In this document: positions 32,691-42,381 of the stretch, piece by piece | Position numbering within the stretch: position 1 is the stretch's first letter | Layout: each line of letters starts with the position of its first letter | NCBI GenBank assembly: GCA_964443225.1 | Contig: CAYUCC010000010.1 | Location: 1 to 64,000, forward strand | Reading direction: 5' to 3' | Origin: SSC4 sp964443225 | Lineage (GTDB): Bacteria; Chloroflexota; Anaerolineae; SSC4; Amarolineaceae | Length of the DNA stretch: 64,000 bases | Notes under the pieces: generated by a model | What the model saw: the letters and a program-made list of their open reading frames with translations, nothing else | Told to the model about the DNA's origin: nothing | The model's database searches: none | Made by a program: the position numbers and the translations under genes

Positions 32691-34544
32691 CCGCATCCGC
32701 TCCATGCGTGCCAGGCTGTCGCGGAAGCCGCCGGGGCGGTTGCGTGAGTACCAGATCACGCGGAACTCGGCCATCAGGCCTTCCGCTTCGGTGATCAGGG
32801 CTTTGCGGGCTGGCGCGCTGTCGCGTGCGGCGGCACGGGCCAGCGCCCATTCGGCGCGACGGCAGGCGTGGATGAGCATGCGGGCCACCCAGGAATACTC
32901 CCACTGCACCAGCGCCGCATCGGGCCGCTGCATCGCCGTAGTCCCCAGTTCAGAGACCAGTGATTCGAGCCGCGCGCGTGTGTCCCACAGCGTCGCCTCG
33001 ACGTGTTCCAGGTCGCCAGCAGCTGCCAACAGATTGGGTATGTCGTCGGGCACACTCTGCAGTACATTGAAAAAAATGGAACTGTTGTGGGGCTCCACGC
33101 CGAGCGCGTGGTAGAGATTGCCCAGCTCGATCGCCAGGCGCCCCATTTGCCCCTGGGCATCGTGATACACCAGGGTGCTCAGAACACGCGCCAGATCCAG
33201 GTCGACATTGGCCTGATACGCCCAGGCAACCGCAGCACCATAGGCAAAACCGGGGTAACTCACCGGCAGCGGCTGCCAGTGACCCTCGTCGCCCCAATCG
33301 GTCGTCAGATAACCGACCGCTCCCTGCTGCAAACCGGCTTCGGCGGCGCTGCGCAGATTGGCCAGTGCGTTATCGACGCGACCAGCCAGCGAGCGCCAGC
33401 TCGACGTACCAGGACAAACGTAAAAAGGAATCCCCGCCGCGGCCAGGCGCGCACACCGCCGTGCAAAGGGGTGTGCCGCCTCGTAGCCCCATTCCAGCGC
33501 AATTACGTCGCGCGGCAGGTCGGATACCAGTTCGGGGTATTCCATGACGATATCGCTCCAGAACTGCATCGTATGATTGCGCGCTTTGACGGCGCGGTAG
33601 ATCTGCAGGATGAATTCCAGGTAAACACGCCCGATGCCGATTTCGGCTGCACGTGCCTCGCTGCGCCCCTGGCCCAGGTCCACCGTTTCGTCACAGCCCA
33701 CGTTGACCTGTTGGCTGGAGAAATGTGGCAGCAGCTCGTCCAGCATGCTGGTGACCAACTCGATACTGCCCGCTTCGGTAGGCGCCAGGGTGAAAGGATC
33801 GTCCATGTGCCCCCAACGGGTATCACAGCCATTGGGGCATTCGGCGAGGTGGCGATACGCCGGATGTACCAGCCAACGCTGCAGGTGTCCAAAGGTGTTC
33901 TGGTTGGGAACCAGGGTAATGAATCGTTCGCGACAATAGGCGTCGAGCGCAAGCACCTCTTCGCCGGTGAGGGGGGAGGCCTCGGCCCAGACCACGGGAT
34001 GGTTCCGGTAGGCAAAGGTGTGTTCGGTGTACAACTGCAGCTGGTTGATCTTCCACGAGGCAAGGGTGTCGACCAGGGCGTATAACGTTTCCATCGTGGG
34101 GACCTTGTCACGGCTGATGTCCAGCAGCACGCCGCGCTGGCTGAAATCGGGCCAGTCGAGACACTGGAGGACCGGCAGTTGTCCGCCATGCTGTGCCAGC
34201 AGCTGGCACAACGTCTGTACGGCATAGAAGATGCCCACCGGCTGGTTGGCAGTGACGAAAATGCACTGTTCTGTGACCGCCAGGTGATAACCCTGGTCGT
34301 GCGCCGTACTGCACGGGACCACGCTCAACACGACGCGACGATGCGCCAGGGGAGCGGTGCCGGCCGCAATCTCCCAGGAAACACCGGCGTACTCGCGCAG
34401 CCTGGCCTGCAGTAAGCCCGCCGCCAGCCGCAGTGACTGGGCGTCGACGGTGTCCAAAACGATGAGACCGGTGTAAGGCAACGAAAATACGCCGCCCAAC
34501 AGCGTCAAACGGCGTGGTGTGGGCAACAATTGCAGCGGTGACAC
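32673..34544 (-). CDS. Glycoside hydrolase family 20 (beta-N-acetylhexosaminidase-like)
   Basis: 623 residues. The small N-terminal domain 2b (~1-130) precedes the GH20 barrel: WPDFSQRGVLLDISRDKVP, HTFAYRNHPVVW, and the catalytic pair Asp285-Glu286 in VNVGCDETVDLG. It removes terminal GlcNAc or GalNAc with substrate-assisted catalysis. A C-terminal ~170-residue helical domain is extra. No signal peptide is seen, so it probably acts on imported oligosaccharides in the cytosol, upstream of the nag-type operon at 43102-47939. The start is GTG at 34544 with AGGAGG 9 bases upstream. Confidence 0.85.
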   Translation of the reverse strand: MSPLQLLPTPRRLTLLGGVFSLPYTGLIVLDTVDAQSLRLAAGLLQARLREYAGVSWEIAAGTAPLAHRRVVLSVVPCSTAHDQGYHLAVTEQCIFVTANQPVGIFYAVQTLCQLLAQHGGQLPVLQCLDWPDFSQRGVLLDISRDKVPTMETLYALVDTLASWKINQLQLYTEHTFAYRNHPVVWAEASPLTGEEVLALDAYCRERFITLVPNQNTFGHLQRWLVHPAYRHLAECPNGCDTRWGHMDDPFTLAPTEAGSIELVTSMLDELLPHFSSQQVNVGCDETVDLGQGRSEARAAEIGIGRVYLEFILQIYRAVKARNHTMQFWSDIVMEYPELVSDLPRDVIALEWGYEAAHPFARRCARLAAAGIPFYVCPGTSSWRSLAGRVDNALANLRSAAEAGLQQGAVGYLTTDWGDEGHWQPLPVSYPGFAYGAAVAWAYQANVDLDLARVLSTLVYHDAQGQMGRLAIELGNLYHALGVEPHNSSIFFNVLQSVPDDIPNLLAAAGDLEHVEATLWDTRARLESLVSELGTTAMQRPDAALVQWEYSWVARMLIHACRRAEWALARAAARDSAPARKALITEAEGLMAEFRVIWYSRNRPGGFRDSLARMERMRREYGG

Positions 34545-34589
34545 GATGGGTTACCTCCTGATCCGAACACGACCCTGAACAACGGCGTC

Positions 34590-34619
34590 ACTATAACACG
34601 GGCCACTTGGCGCTGTCAA
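34590..34619 (-). promoter_or_regulatory. Promoter of the GH20 gene
   Basis: On the minus strand, a perfect TTGACA (34619-34614) and TATAGT (34595-34590) with an 18-bp spacer, about 45 bp before the GTG start. Confidence 0.65.
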
Positions 34620-34622
34620 GCT

Positions 34623-34650
34623 TAGACAAATCCACCAGTCGGGATATAAT
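34623..34650 (+). promoter_or_regulatory. Promoter of glgX
   Basis: TAGACA (34623-34628) and a perfect TATAAT (34645-34650) with a 16-bp spacer, 30 bp before the glgX start. Only 3 bp separate its -35 from that of the divergent GH20 promoter. Confidence 0.65.
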
Positions 34651-34680
34651 CAGAGTGCAAGCTCGATGAAAGGATACGCT

Positions 34681-36768
34681 ATGTCCCGACGACGTCGTCC
34701 GGCACGCACACTGAACAACTGGGAAAAGAACGAGGGCTCATCCGCCCCCCTGGGTGTGTCATGGATCGAAGAGCACCAGGGTTACAATTTTGCCCTCTAT
34801 TCCCGTTACGCCACCGGCGTGACGCTGCTGCTCTACACCGCGCAAGACCCCCTGGAACCGGTGGCACAGATCCGCTTCGATCCGCAAAGAAACAAATCGG
34901 GTCGTGTCTGGCATGCGTGGGTGCCCGGGGCCAGTGCAAGCGGTGCTGTCTACTACGCCTACCGCGTCGAAGGCCCGACGGATCACCGTGCCGGTCATCG
35001 TTTCGACCCCCAGAAGATTCTGGTCGATCCCTTTGCCGCCGCGGTCTTTTTTCCGCCCGCCTATGACCGCAAAGCGGTCGCCCGCCCCGGTCCAACCGAC
35101 GGCCGCGCCCCGCTCGGTGTGCTGCCCCAACAACATACACCATTCGACTGGAGTAACGACCGCCGGCCGCGCCATGCGCACGATACGATCGTCTACGAGA
35201 TGCACGTCAAGGGATTCACCGCCCACCCCAACTCGGGCGTCCGTCCCGATCATCGGGGCACGTTTGCCGGAATTATCGACAAAATCCCCTATTTGCAGGA
35301 GTTGGGCGTAACGGTTGTTGAATTACTGCCAATCCACCAATACGACCCTCAGGAGGGCAATTACTGGGGGTACATGACGCTCAACTTCTTTTCGCCCCAC
35401 GAAGGTTACGCCAACGGTGATGCCCTGGCCGAATTTCGTGACATGGTCCGGGCCCTGCACGCCGCCGGCATCGAGGTGTGGCTGGATGTGGTCTACAACC
35501 ACACCAGCGAGGGTGATGCGGAAGGCCCCATCTACAGCTATCGCGGCATCGACAACCGCAGCTACTACCTGCTGTCACCCGATCTCCGCTTCTACCGCAA
35601 CGAAACCGGCACTGGCAATACGCTGCGCTGCGCCCATCCTGTCGTACGCGAGCTCATCATGGAAAGCCTGCACTTTTGGGCCGAAGAGACGCGTGTCGAT
35701 GGCTTCCGCTTCGACCTGGCCTCGATCTTCACCCGTCGCGCCGACGGCACCCTCGATCTGGACGATCCCTCGACCGTCGCTGAGATCAGCTCACTGGGGC
35801 ACTATTACAATGTACGCCTGATTGCCGAAGCCTGGGACATCGGCACCTATCAGTTGGGGCGCAGTTTTCCTGGTACGGCCTGGATGCAGTGGAACGGCAA
35901 ATACCGCGACGATTTGCGGGCGTTTGTCCGAGGTGACCGCGGCAAAGTGGGCGATCTCATGCAGCGGCTGTACGGCAGTGATGACCTGTTTCCCGACGGT
36001 CTGTCCGATACTTACCGGCCGTTTCAGAGCGTCAATTACGTCACCTCGCACGACGGTTTTTGTTTGTACGACCTGGTGGCCTACAACGAGAAACACAACG
36101 AGGCCAATGGACACCACAACACCGATGGCACCAACGACAACCTGAGCTGGAACTGCGGTTGGGAGGGTGATTTCGACGCGCCGCCGGCGGTGATGGCCTT
36201 GCGGCGCCAGCAGATCAAGAACTTCTGCTGCCTGCTCTTGCTGTCGAACGGCACACCCATGTTCGTTGCCGGCGATGAATTCATGAATACGCAGGGCGGT
36301 AACAACAACCCGTACAACCAGGACAATGCCACCACCTGGCTCGATTGGGATTTGTTGGAACGTCACCACGACATCTTCCGTTTCTTCAAACAGATGATTG
36401 CCTTCCGTAAGGCGCACCCGACGATCGGTCGCAGCCGCTACTGGCGCAGCGACGTACGCTGGTACGGCCTGGGTCCCCGCGTCGACCTGGCCCATCATGC
36501 CCGCCACCTGGCCTTCTGCCTACACGGAGCCGGCTGGGACGATGATGACCTCTACGTTATGGTCAATGCCCATTGGCAGGACCTCACGTTTACCATCCAG
36601 GAAGGCAAGGCCAAAGAGTGGCTGCGTGTCGTGGACACCGCGCTGCCCAGTCCGCAGGACATCGCCGAACCGGGCCACGAAGTGCGACTGAGCCGTCTCG
36701 ATGTCCTGGTGCGCGCCCGCTCGGTCGTGGTGCTGCGGCGCCCAAACACGCCGTCCAATCCCCGGTAA
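34681..36768 (+). CDS. glgX: Glycogen debranching enzyme (isoamylase type)
   Basis: 695 residues, the usual GlgX length. An N-terminal CBM48 beta-sandwich (~20-115, NFALYSRYATGVTLLLYTAQ) precedes the GH13 barrel: WLDVVYNHT (268-274), nucleophile Asp345 in DGFRFDLAS, acid/base Glu383 in LIAEAWD, and VTSHDG. It cleaves alpha-1,6 branch points of glycogen or limit dextrins. The ATG at 34681 follows AAAGGA by 6-7 bases. It has its own promoter and ends at a strong hairpin. Confidence 0.95.
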   Translation: MSRRRRPARTLNNWEKNEGSSAPLGVSWIEEHQGYNFALYSRYATGVTLLLYTAQDPLEPVAQIRFDPQRNKSGRVWHAWVPGASASGAVYYAYRVEGPTDHRAGHRFDPQKILVDPFAAAVFFPPAYDRKAVARPGPTDGRAPLGVLPQQHTPFDWSNDRRPRHAHDTIVYEMHVKGFTAHPNSGVRPDHRGTFAGIIDKIPYLQELGVTVVELLPIHQYDPQEGNYWGYMTLNFFSPHEGYANGDALAEFRDMVRALHAAGIEVWLDVVYNHTSEGDAEGPIYSYRGIDNRSYYLLSPDLRFYRNETGTGNTLRCAHPVVRELIMESLHFWAEETRVDGFRFDLASIFTRRADGTLDLDDPSTVAEISSLGHYYNVRLIAEAWDIGTYQLGRSFPGTAWMQWNGKYRDDLRAFVRGDRGKVGDLMQRLYGSDDLFPDGLSDTYRPFQSVNYVTSHDGFCLYDLVAYNEKHNEANGHHNTDGTNDNLSWNCGWEGDFDAPPAVMALRRQQIKNFCCLLLLSNGTPMFVAGDEFMNTQGGNNNPYNQDNATTWLDWDLLERHHDIFRFFKQMIAFRKAHPTIGRSRYWRSDVRWYGLGPRVDLAHHARHLAFCLHGAGWDDDDLYVMVNAHWQDLTFTIQEGKAKEWLRVVDTALPSPQDIAEPGHEVRLSRLDVLVRARSVVVLRRPNTPSNPR

Positions 36769-36769
36769 A

Positions 36770-36799
36770 AAGGGGGAGTCGCGGATGCGACTCCCCCTT
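36770..36799 (-). terminator. Terminator between convergent genes
   Basis: A perfect 13-bp stem (arm AAGGGGGAGTCGC, 36770-36782 with 36787-36799). Read on the minus strand it is followed by TTTTTACC, so it is a good intrinsic terminator for the phosphodiesterase gene; glgX may share it. Confidence 0.8.
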
Positions 36800-36807
36800 C
36801 TACCATC

Positions 36808-39800
36808 CTATGGCGTGACCACCGGGCACGCCGGCGTACCACTGGTCGTGCAGACGATCCGACCCTGGATGATCGGACTCAGCGGCGTAGTGGCGATGAT
36901 GAAGTCGGCCAGGACCTCGTCCATGTAGTCGAGTGAAATCACCCGACCACTGCTGTAGAAGTTCGGATACCCATCACCGCCGGTTGCCATGAAGTCGTTT
37001 TCGGCAATCCAGTAGGCCGCTGCGCCCGTCAGGTCGATCGGGGCACCGGTGCAGCTGCCGTCCGGTGCTTGACGAACCGCACCCAACACACGACTGCCCG
37101 CCAGAGCCGAGATGTCGTAAACAAAGCACATCCCAGAGACCTGCGGGAAGCGTCCGTTGGCGCCGGGCATCGACGAAACGGCATTTTCCAACATCGTCTT
37201 CAACTCAGCACCCGTGACCTGTACCTTGACCACTGTATTGCCGAAGGGCAGCACCGCCAACACCTGGCCACGTGTGATCGGATACGGCGGTGGAGTAAAC
37301 GGCGGGCAGAAGTCGGTCGGAATATCGGTCACCGGGCAGGTCAGATTGGCGCGCAGGCCACCGGAGTTGGTGATCGCAAAGTCGACCCCGTAGGTCGTAC
37401 GCATCGAATCAGTGGTGACGTTGCCAATCAGCGACTCGCAGGTACGTCCCTGGGCGTTACCACACGCGTCCGCACGCGAGACGGCGCGGTCCGATTCACC
37501 AATCACCGGGCTCAGGATCGGCGCCAGCTGCGCGTTCAGGTCGTCGATCATCATCTGGATGGCCGGGTCAGGCGTGACACCGATGTTCCACGGCTTATGG
37601 AAATCGGCGGTCTTGTAGATCACGGCCTTGGTGTTGGTGTCCACCACCAGGCGCATACGGGTGAAACGGAGACCATAGTTCATGTTCTCGACCACCAGTA
37701 CCCCGTCCTTCGAGGTAATGTACTGGCGGTGAGTGTGTCCGCCGATCACCGCATCGACGTGGTTGAGCTCACCTGCAAAGTCAAGCAGCGGGCTGATCGT
37801 CGGATCGGGATTGGTGATCGTGCCGCCATCGGCGCCCAGGTGCCCCACGGCGATGATCGCGTTGACCTTGCCGCGCGAACGCAGCCTGGTGGCCTCGGCA
37901 TTGACGGCATCGGCCGCATCGGTGATGACGAAGGGGTCGAGATAGCCGGGGAAGATCAACTGCGGCAGTTCGGGCAGCGTATAGCCGATCACACCCAGCT
38001 TGAAGCCGCGGAAATCGAATACGTGGGATGCTTTCCACTCGGGTGGTAATGTGCCATCGGGATAGACCGCATTGGCGCTCAGGTAGGGGAAGTCCGATCG
38101 CGGGATGAGCACGGTTCGCAGGTACTCCTGGCCGCGGTCGAAGTTGTGGTTGCCCAGGGTATCGGCTGACAACCCCATCATATTGAGCGCGTCGATCGTG
38201 GGCACGTCACCAAAGAAGTTGGAAACGGGCTGGGTGGCACCCACCGAGTCACCCGCCGTCACGAAGACGGCTCCGTCTCGCGCCTCCTCGCGGTACCAGT
38301 CGATCCAGGGCTTCAGGAAGGCTGCACCGCTGATGCTGTAGGAGGGGTTGGACCCAATCGCGTCCGCCACTTCGGACTCCGGCACGAGCCGGCCATGATA
38401 GTCACTCAGGCTGAGCACGGTGGCCTCTTTGTACTGCCCCGGCCGGGGGAGCAGATTGTAGAGGATGCGGCCACGCGCATTGAGTGGACCCGGGATACCC
38501 ATCAGGAAGGAGATGGTTGGCGCCAGGTCGATCGCGCGCACACCGTGAACCGGATCCTGGCGACGGATCCCTGGGCCCGAGGCGACGAACGTCGCGTGCA
38601 TGTTGACACTGCTGTCAAAATCGACCGTATCGGGCAGGTAGCCGTGTTGGCCAAAGAACTGCGAAAAGGCGATCGTCTGGCCGAAGGTCGCGGCGTCAAA
38701 CTGGTAAGGCGGCTTGAGCACCACGACGACATCCCCACTGCGGTTGGGATAGAGCGAATCACTGCCGTCTACATCGCGCAGTTCTTCCTTCTTCAGAATG
38801 CGCAGCACGACTTCGGCACCCGGATTGGATGGGTCGGTGAGATTCTGGAAGGCGGCAATCACCTGGTCACGCACGGTCTGATAGTCTGCCGCCGGGACGT
38901 TGAGGTAGATCTGCGCCGTGCCGCCAGCCCAACAGGCTTTGGCCTTATTGATCGCGCCCGTGCCGGCACCGGCGCGGCAGTTACTGAACACTTCGCCCGG
39001 TGTCGGGCCGTTGCTCTGCAGTCCGGCATCGAACAGCACCTTGCCTGCATTGACGGCCAGCCACTGCGCACCAAAGCCGTGATCGGACGATGCAACGGTC
39101 GTTGTGTGGCCGCCCATCAGCTCGCGGCCCAACGCCAGGGTTGCGTCCGCTTCCATGTAGGCTGCCCGCAAGAAGCCATCCGCAATCGCCGGCGTGATGA
39201 CCTGCCCATACGACGTGTAGGTGTTATAGTGGGGATTGGCGATCCCACTGACCATCGGTACGGTCAGGCCCAGGAACATATGCGAGAATTCGTCGGTCAC
39301 CGGGTTACCCAAAAGCAGCAGGTCGGGACGGTAACCCATGCCAGGGACGGTACCGCCTGTCACCGTCGGGACCAAATCGGTGCCGATGATGTAGTGCAGA
39401 TAGGCCCAGTGGGCATCCTTCCACATCAGACCCTGCTCGACGTAGGTGTCGGCATCGACCAACCCCGACTCGAAGATGGCGTAGTCGGCCGCAGTAGAGC
39501 TGGGGAACAACCGGTTCAGATCGTCCTCGAAGTCACCGGCATAACCGCAGCCAGTGCACGTGGCCACAGCACGGGCCACCGAGGTGAAAAACAGGCTAAA
39601 CTGCGACAGGTCAGGCGCAAACAGCATTGCCTTCACGTAGAAACCAGCAGTCTTGCCCGCCGGAATGGCCAGCACGACCTTGACGTCTGCCCACTCGCCG
39701 GCCATGAGATTGGCGACAGAAGCTGTGCCATCTTTTCCATTGGCATTGGGCACGATGAGCACGTAGTCGTAGTTCATCGTAGCATCATCGGTCGTATCGT

Positions 39801-40542
39801 AAACGTAGAAGTCATACTGATCGTTGGCAATGACCGGATTGCCACCGCTCGTATACGACCCCACATCGAAGACGCCTTCTTTTGCCGGGCTGTAACTCAT
39901 CGGCACATTCGTCCAGCCCGTGGCGTCGGCCAGGTCGAACCGCTGATACTGGACACCAAACGCGGTGGCGCCCGCCGGCTGGCCGGGCACATCCCAGTTC
40001 GTCCACAGGCCGCGGTTGGAGTAGAAGTTACGGTAGTCGACGACCGGTCCTTGTACGGGGGTGGCGGTGCGCGACCCCCCGGCCCACTCGACAGAAACGA
40101 CCTTCTTGTTGGCTCGTTCCGCCGACTCGGCAATCGTATCGGCCAGCAGGACACCGTTGGAGAAAGCGGCTGTGCGATTGTTGAAGCTGGTCTCGCCGGC
40201 GCGGAAGAAGGTGTTGTTGGTCGAGCCGTGCTCGCTCGGATAGGTGCCGGTGGCCAGGGTATACCAACCCACGCCAGTGTTGGGTGGGAAACCCTGGACG
40301 AGGCCGTTGGCGCCCTTGACGCCGTCGCTCATCATCGCAGCGTACGTGGGCATATCGCCAGCGGCAGCGTAATTCTCCATCAAGTCGGGACGCATACCAT
40401 CGGCGGCAAAAAAGATGGTTTTGTTGGTGAGAGCTGAGGTATCGTTCGGTCCGTCGGTTTGTGCCCCCGCGGTGGGAATGACCACGTTGCTCAGAAGCAG
40501 GGCGACAATGACGAACAGGTAAACCCATTTGACCCGGTGCAT
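36808..40542 (-). CDS. Secreted phosphodiesterase (alkaline phosphatase superfamily) fused to 5'-nucleotidase
   Basis: 1244 residues with a signal peptide (1-~28, ending TAGAQ). Residues ~40-700 are a type I phosphodiesterase/nucleotide pyrophosphatase domain with metal residues in place: Asp48 (FFAADGM), probable nucleophile Thr89 (FPPNTGVG), Asp417 and His421, Asp487-His488 (SSDHGF) and His649 (NMHATF). Residues ~705-1244 are a UshA-like 5'-nucleotidase with SDYHGRL, AGDSVG, LGNHNFDRG and GGHTHR metal motifs and a C-terminal substrate domain. Together it could turn extracellular nucleotides into nucleosides and phosphate. The ATG at 40542 has AGGAG 8 bases upstream; further in-frame starts to 40581 are less likely. 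Confidence 0.88.
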   Translation of the reverse strand: MHRVKWVYLFVIVALLLSNVVIPTAGAQTDGPNDTSALTNKTIFFAADGMRPDLMENYAAAGDMPTYAAMMSDGVKGANGLVQGFPPNTGVGWYTLATGTYPSEHGSTNNTFFRAGETSFNNRTAAFSNGVLLADTIAESAERANKKVVSVEWAGGSRTATPVQGPVVDYRNFYSNRGLWTNWDVPGQPAGATAFGVQYQRFDLADATGWTNVPMSYSPAKEGVFDVGSYTSGGNPVIANDQYDFYVYDTTDDATMNYDYVLIVPNANGKDGTASVANLMAGEWADVKVVLAIPAGKTAGFYVKAMLFAPDLSQFSLFFTSVARAVATCTGCGYAGDFEDDLNRLFPSSTAADYAIFESGLVDADTYVEQGLMWKDAHWAYLHYIIGTDLVPTVTGGTVPGMGYRPDLLLLGNPVTDEFSHMFLGLTVPMVSGIANPHYNTYTSYGQVITPAIADGFLRAAYMEADATLALGRELMGGHTTTVASSDHGFGAQWLAVNAGKVLFDAGLQSNGPTPGEVFSNCRAGAGTGAINKAKACWAGGTAQIYLNVPAADYQTVRDQVIAAFQNLTDPSNPGAEVVLRILKKEELRDVDGSDSLYPNRSGDVVVVLKPPYQFDAATFGQTIAFSQFFGQHGYLPDTVDFDSSVNMHATFVASGPGIRRQDPVHGVRAIDLAPTISFLMGIPGPLNARGRILYNLLPRPGQYKEATVLSLSDYHGRLVPESEVADAIGSNPSYSISGAAFLKPWIDWYREEARDGAVFVTAGDSVGATQPVSNFFGDVPTIDALNMMGLSADTLGNHNFDRGQEYLRTVLIPRSDFPYLSANAVYPDGTLPPEWKASHVFDFRGFKLGVIGYTLPELPQLIFPGYLDPFVITDAADAVNAEATRLRSRGKVNAIIAVGHLGADGGTITNPDPTISPLLDFAGELNHVDAVIGGHTHRQYITSKDGVLVVENMNYGLRFTRMRLVVDTNTKAVIYKTADFHKPWNIGVTPDPAIQMMIDDLNAQLAPILSPVIGESDRAVSRADACGNAQGRTCESLIGNVTTDSMRTTYGVDFAITNSGGLRANLTCPVTDIPTDFCPPFTPPPYPITRGQVLAVLPFGNTVVKVQVTGAELKTMLENAVSSMPGANGRFPQVSGMCFVYDISALAGSRVLGAVRQAPDGSCTGAPIDLTGAAAYWIAENDFMATGGDGYPNFYSSGRVISLDYMDEVLADFIIATTPLSPIIQGRIVCTTSGTPACPVVTP

Positions 40543-40723
40543 AAGTGTTCTCCTCATCGAGAATTGGATGACGTCGCGCAAACAAAACGGGAAGTATCGA
40601 TCGTGGAATCACCTCCTTTCCACGCCTGGTAACGACCGACATGGCTGTGGCAAATGGTCAGGTGGTGCGAGGGAGCGGTGCCGGCGCATGGTCAGCACTT
40701 TCACGCCTGGTCACGTTATTGAT

Positions 40724-40729
40724 TATAAT
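40724..40729 (+). promoter_or_regulatory. -10 box of the M1 peptidase gene
   Basis: A perfect TATAAT 42 bp before the ATG at 40771. The -35 is weak. Its place makes the in-frame GTG at 40738 too near the transcription start to be translated. Confidence 0.45.
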
Positions 40730-40770
40730 GCGGGCGTGTGCAAAAATCAAACGCAGGAAAACAACACAGC

Positions 40771-42279
40771 ATGAAACCACAGGTGCATCACGGCTGCCGA
40801 AGGGTTATGGCAGCGAGTCTGTTCGGCCTACTGGCACTGCTTATGGCGGCGTGTGGCCCGGTCATCCGTACACCAGAGGCGACGAGGATTCCGGCGCCCA
40901 GCATCGTCGCCACGGCCCCCGTCGCTGCCTCGCCAACACCACAGATCACGGCGACGGTGGCGGTCACCCCACTCGCCGGCGCGGCGGGCCTGGCAGACCC
41001 GCTGTACCCCACGCTGGGAAACGGCGGTTACGACGCCCGCCACTATACGATCGATCTCGATGTGGACGTGGCCAGCAATACGATCAGCGGTACGACGACA
41101 ATTGCGGCGCAGGCCACGCAGGACCTGGCCACCTTTCACCTCGACCTCGCCGGGCTGGGGGTGCGCCGCGTCCTGATCGATGAACGCCCGGCCAGCTTCG
41201 CACGCACGGGCCACGAGTTGATCATCACACCGACCGCCGTGCTGCCCAACAATACCCCCTTCACGGTGACGATCGACTACGCCGGTGTTCCTGAACCGAT
41301 CACCGATCCCAGCGTTTCATTCGTTCCCCTGGGCTGGCAGCGCCAGTCAGACGGGCTCTTCGTGGTGAGCGAACCGTCCGGCGCCATGAACTGGTACCCG
41401 GTCAACAATCACCCAGCCGACAAAGCCACCTATACCTTCCGCATCACGGTGCCGCATGCATACCAGGCCGTGGCGAACGGTGTTCTGGCAGACGTCAGGC
41501 AGGACGCGGGCCGCACGACGACCACCTGGGAGATGACCGATCCGATGGCCAGTTACCTGGCGACCGTGCACATCGGGCAGTACGAGGTGGAGCAGACCAC
41601 GGGGCCGAACGGTTTGCCGATTCGTAACTACTTTCCCATTGGCACGCCCGCGTCCATCCGCGCCCGTTTTGCCGACGCACCCGCCATGATCGACTACATG
41701 ACGCAGCTGATTGGTCCTTACCCGTTCGATGCCTACGGTGTGGTTTTGCTGAACGACAATGTGGGCTGGGCCCTCGAAACCCAATCGCTCCCGACCTTTG
41801 GCGCGCAGGGCGCCAGTGCTGAAACGGTCTTTCACGAGTTGATGCACCAGTGGTTTGGCAACCACGTCAGCCCGGCGACGTGGCAGGATGTGTGGCTGAA
41901 CGAGGGTTTTGCGACCTACTTTGCACTTCTGTGGGCCGAACGCACCGCCGGGCGTGCGCAGACCGCGCGGACCATGGCCGGGTGGTATGATCAACTGGCC
42001 GCCCAGGGCATTGGCTCGCCGATTCCGGCGCAGGCCGGCGACCTGTTTTCACCCGCCGTCTACTGGCGTGGAGCCTGGGCCCTGCACGCGCTGCGCCTAT
42101 CGGTCGGTGATGATCTGTTTTTTGAGATCCTGCGCGAGTATTACCGGCGGCACGCCGGCAGCAGCGCCGGCACGCACGATTTCGTTGCGGTGGCAGTGGA
42201 GAAGGGAGGCGCAGCGGTGGAATCGCTGCTGCACGGGTGGCTGTTCGAAGAATCGCTGCCGCCACTGCCGGAAACCTGA
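40771..42279 (+). CDS. M1-family metallopeptidase lipoprotein
   Basis: 502 residues. The signal peptide ends in the lipobox LMAAC, then a Thr/Pro/Ala-rich spacer of ~45 residues. The N-terminal beta-saddle domain and the gluzincin catalytic domain follow, with HELMHQWFGN and, 18 residues later, WLNEGFA, which give the HExxH-x18-E zinc site. It probably trims peptides at the outer face of the membrane. It lacks the long C-terminal helical domain of PepN. GCAGGAAA lies upstream of the ATG. Confidence 0.9.
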   Translation: MKPQVHHGCRRVMAASLFGLLALLMAACGPVIRTPEATRIPAPSIVATAPVAASPTPQITATVAVTPLAGAAGLADPLYPTLGNGGYDARHYTIDLDVDVASNTISGTTTIAAQATQDLATFHLDLAGLGVRRVLIDERPASFARTGHELIITPTAVLPNNTPFTVTIDYAGVPEPITDPSVSFVPLGWQRQSDGLFVVSEPSGAMNWYPVNNHPADKATYTFRITVPHAYQAVANGVLADVRQDAGRTTTTWEMTDPMASYLATVHIGQYEVEQTTGPNGLPIRNYFPIGTPASIRARFADAPAMIDYMTQLIGPYPFDAYGVVLLNDNVGWALETQSLPTFGAQGASAETVFHELMHQWFGNHVSPATWQDVWLNEGFATYFALLWAERTAGRAQTARTMAGWYDQLAAQGIGSPIPAQAGDLFSPAVYWRGAWALHALRLSVGDDLFFEILREYYRRHAGSSAGTHDFVAVAVEKGGAAVESLLHGWLFEESLPPLPET

Positions 42280-42325
42280 CGGTCTTTCGGGGCAGGCAGC
42301 GGCCGCCTCGACACGGCGTATCAGG

Positions 42326-42368
42326 CAACGGTAAGGCAAAAGGGGGTGTGACTTCTGCCTTACCGTTG
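42326..42368. terminator. 13-bp hairpin between convergent genes
   Basis: CAACGGTAAGGCA (42326-42338) pairs perfectly with 42356-42368 around a 17-base loop. Pyrimidine-rich but not U-only sequence follows on both sides, so it is a probable bidirectional terminator for the M1 peptidase and DUF1269 genes. Confidence 0.6.
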
Positions 42369-42381
42369 TCTTCTTGGGGCA

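Noticed and set aside
38395..40437. 680-codon open frame on the plus strand
   Set aside because: It is antisense to the phosphodiesterase fusion and has His/Arg/Gln-rich shadow composition.
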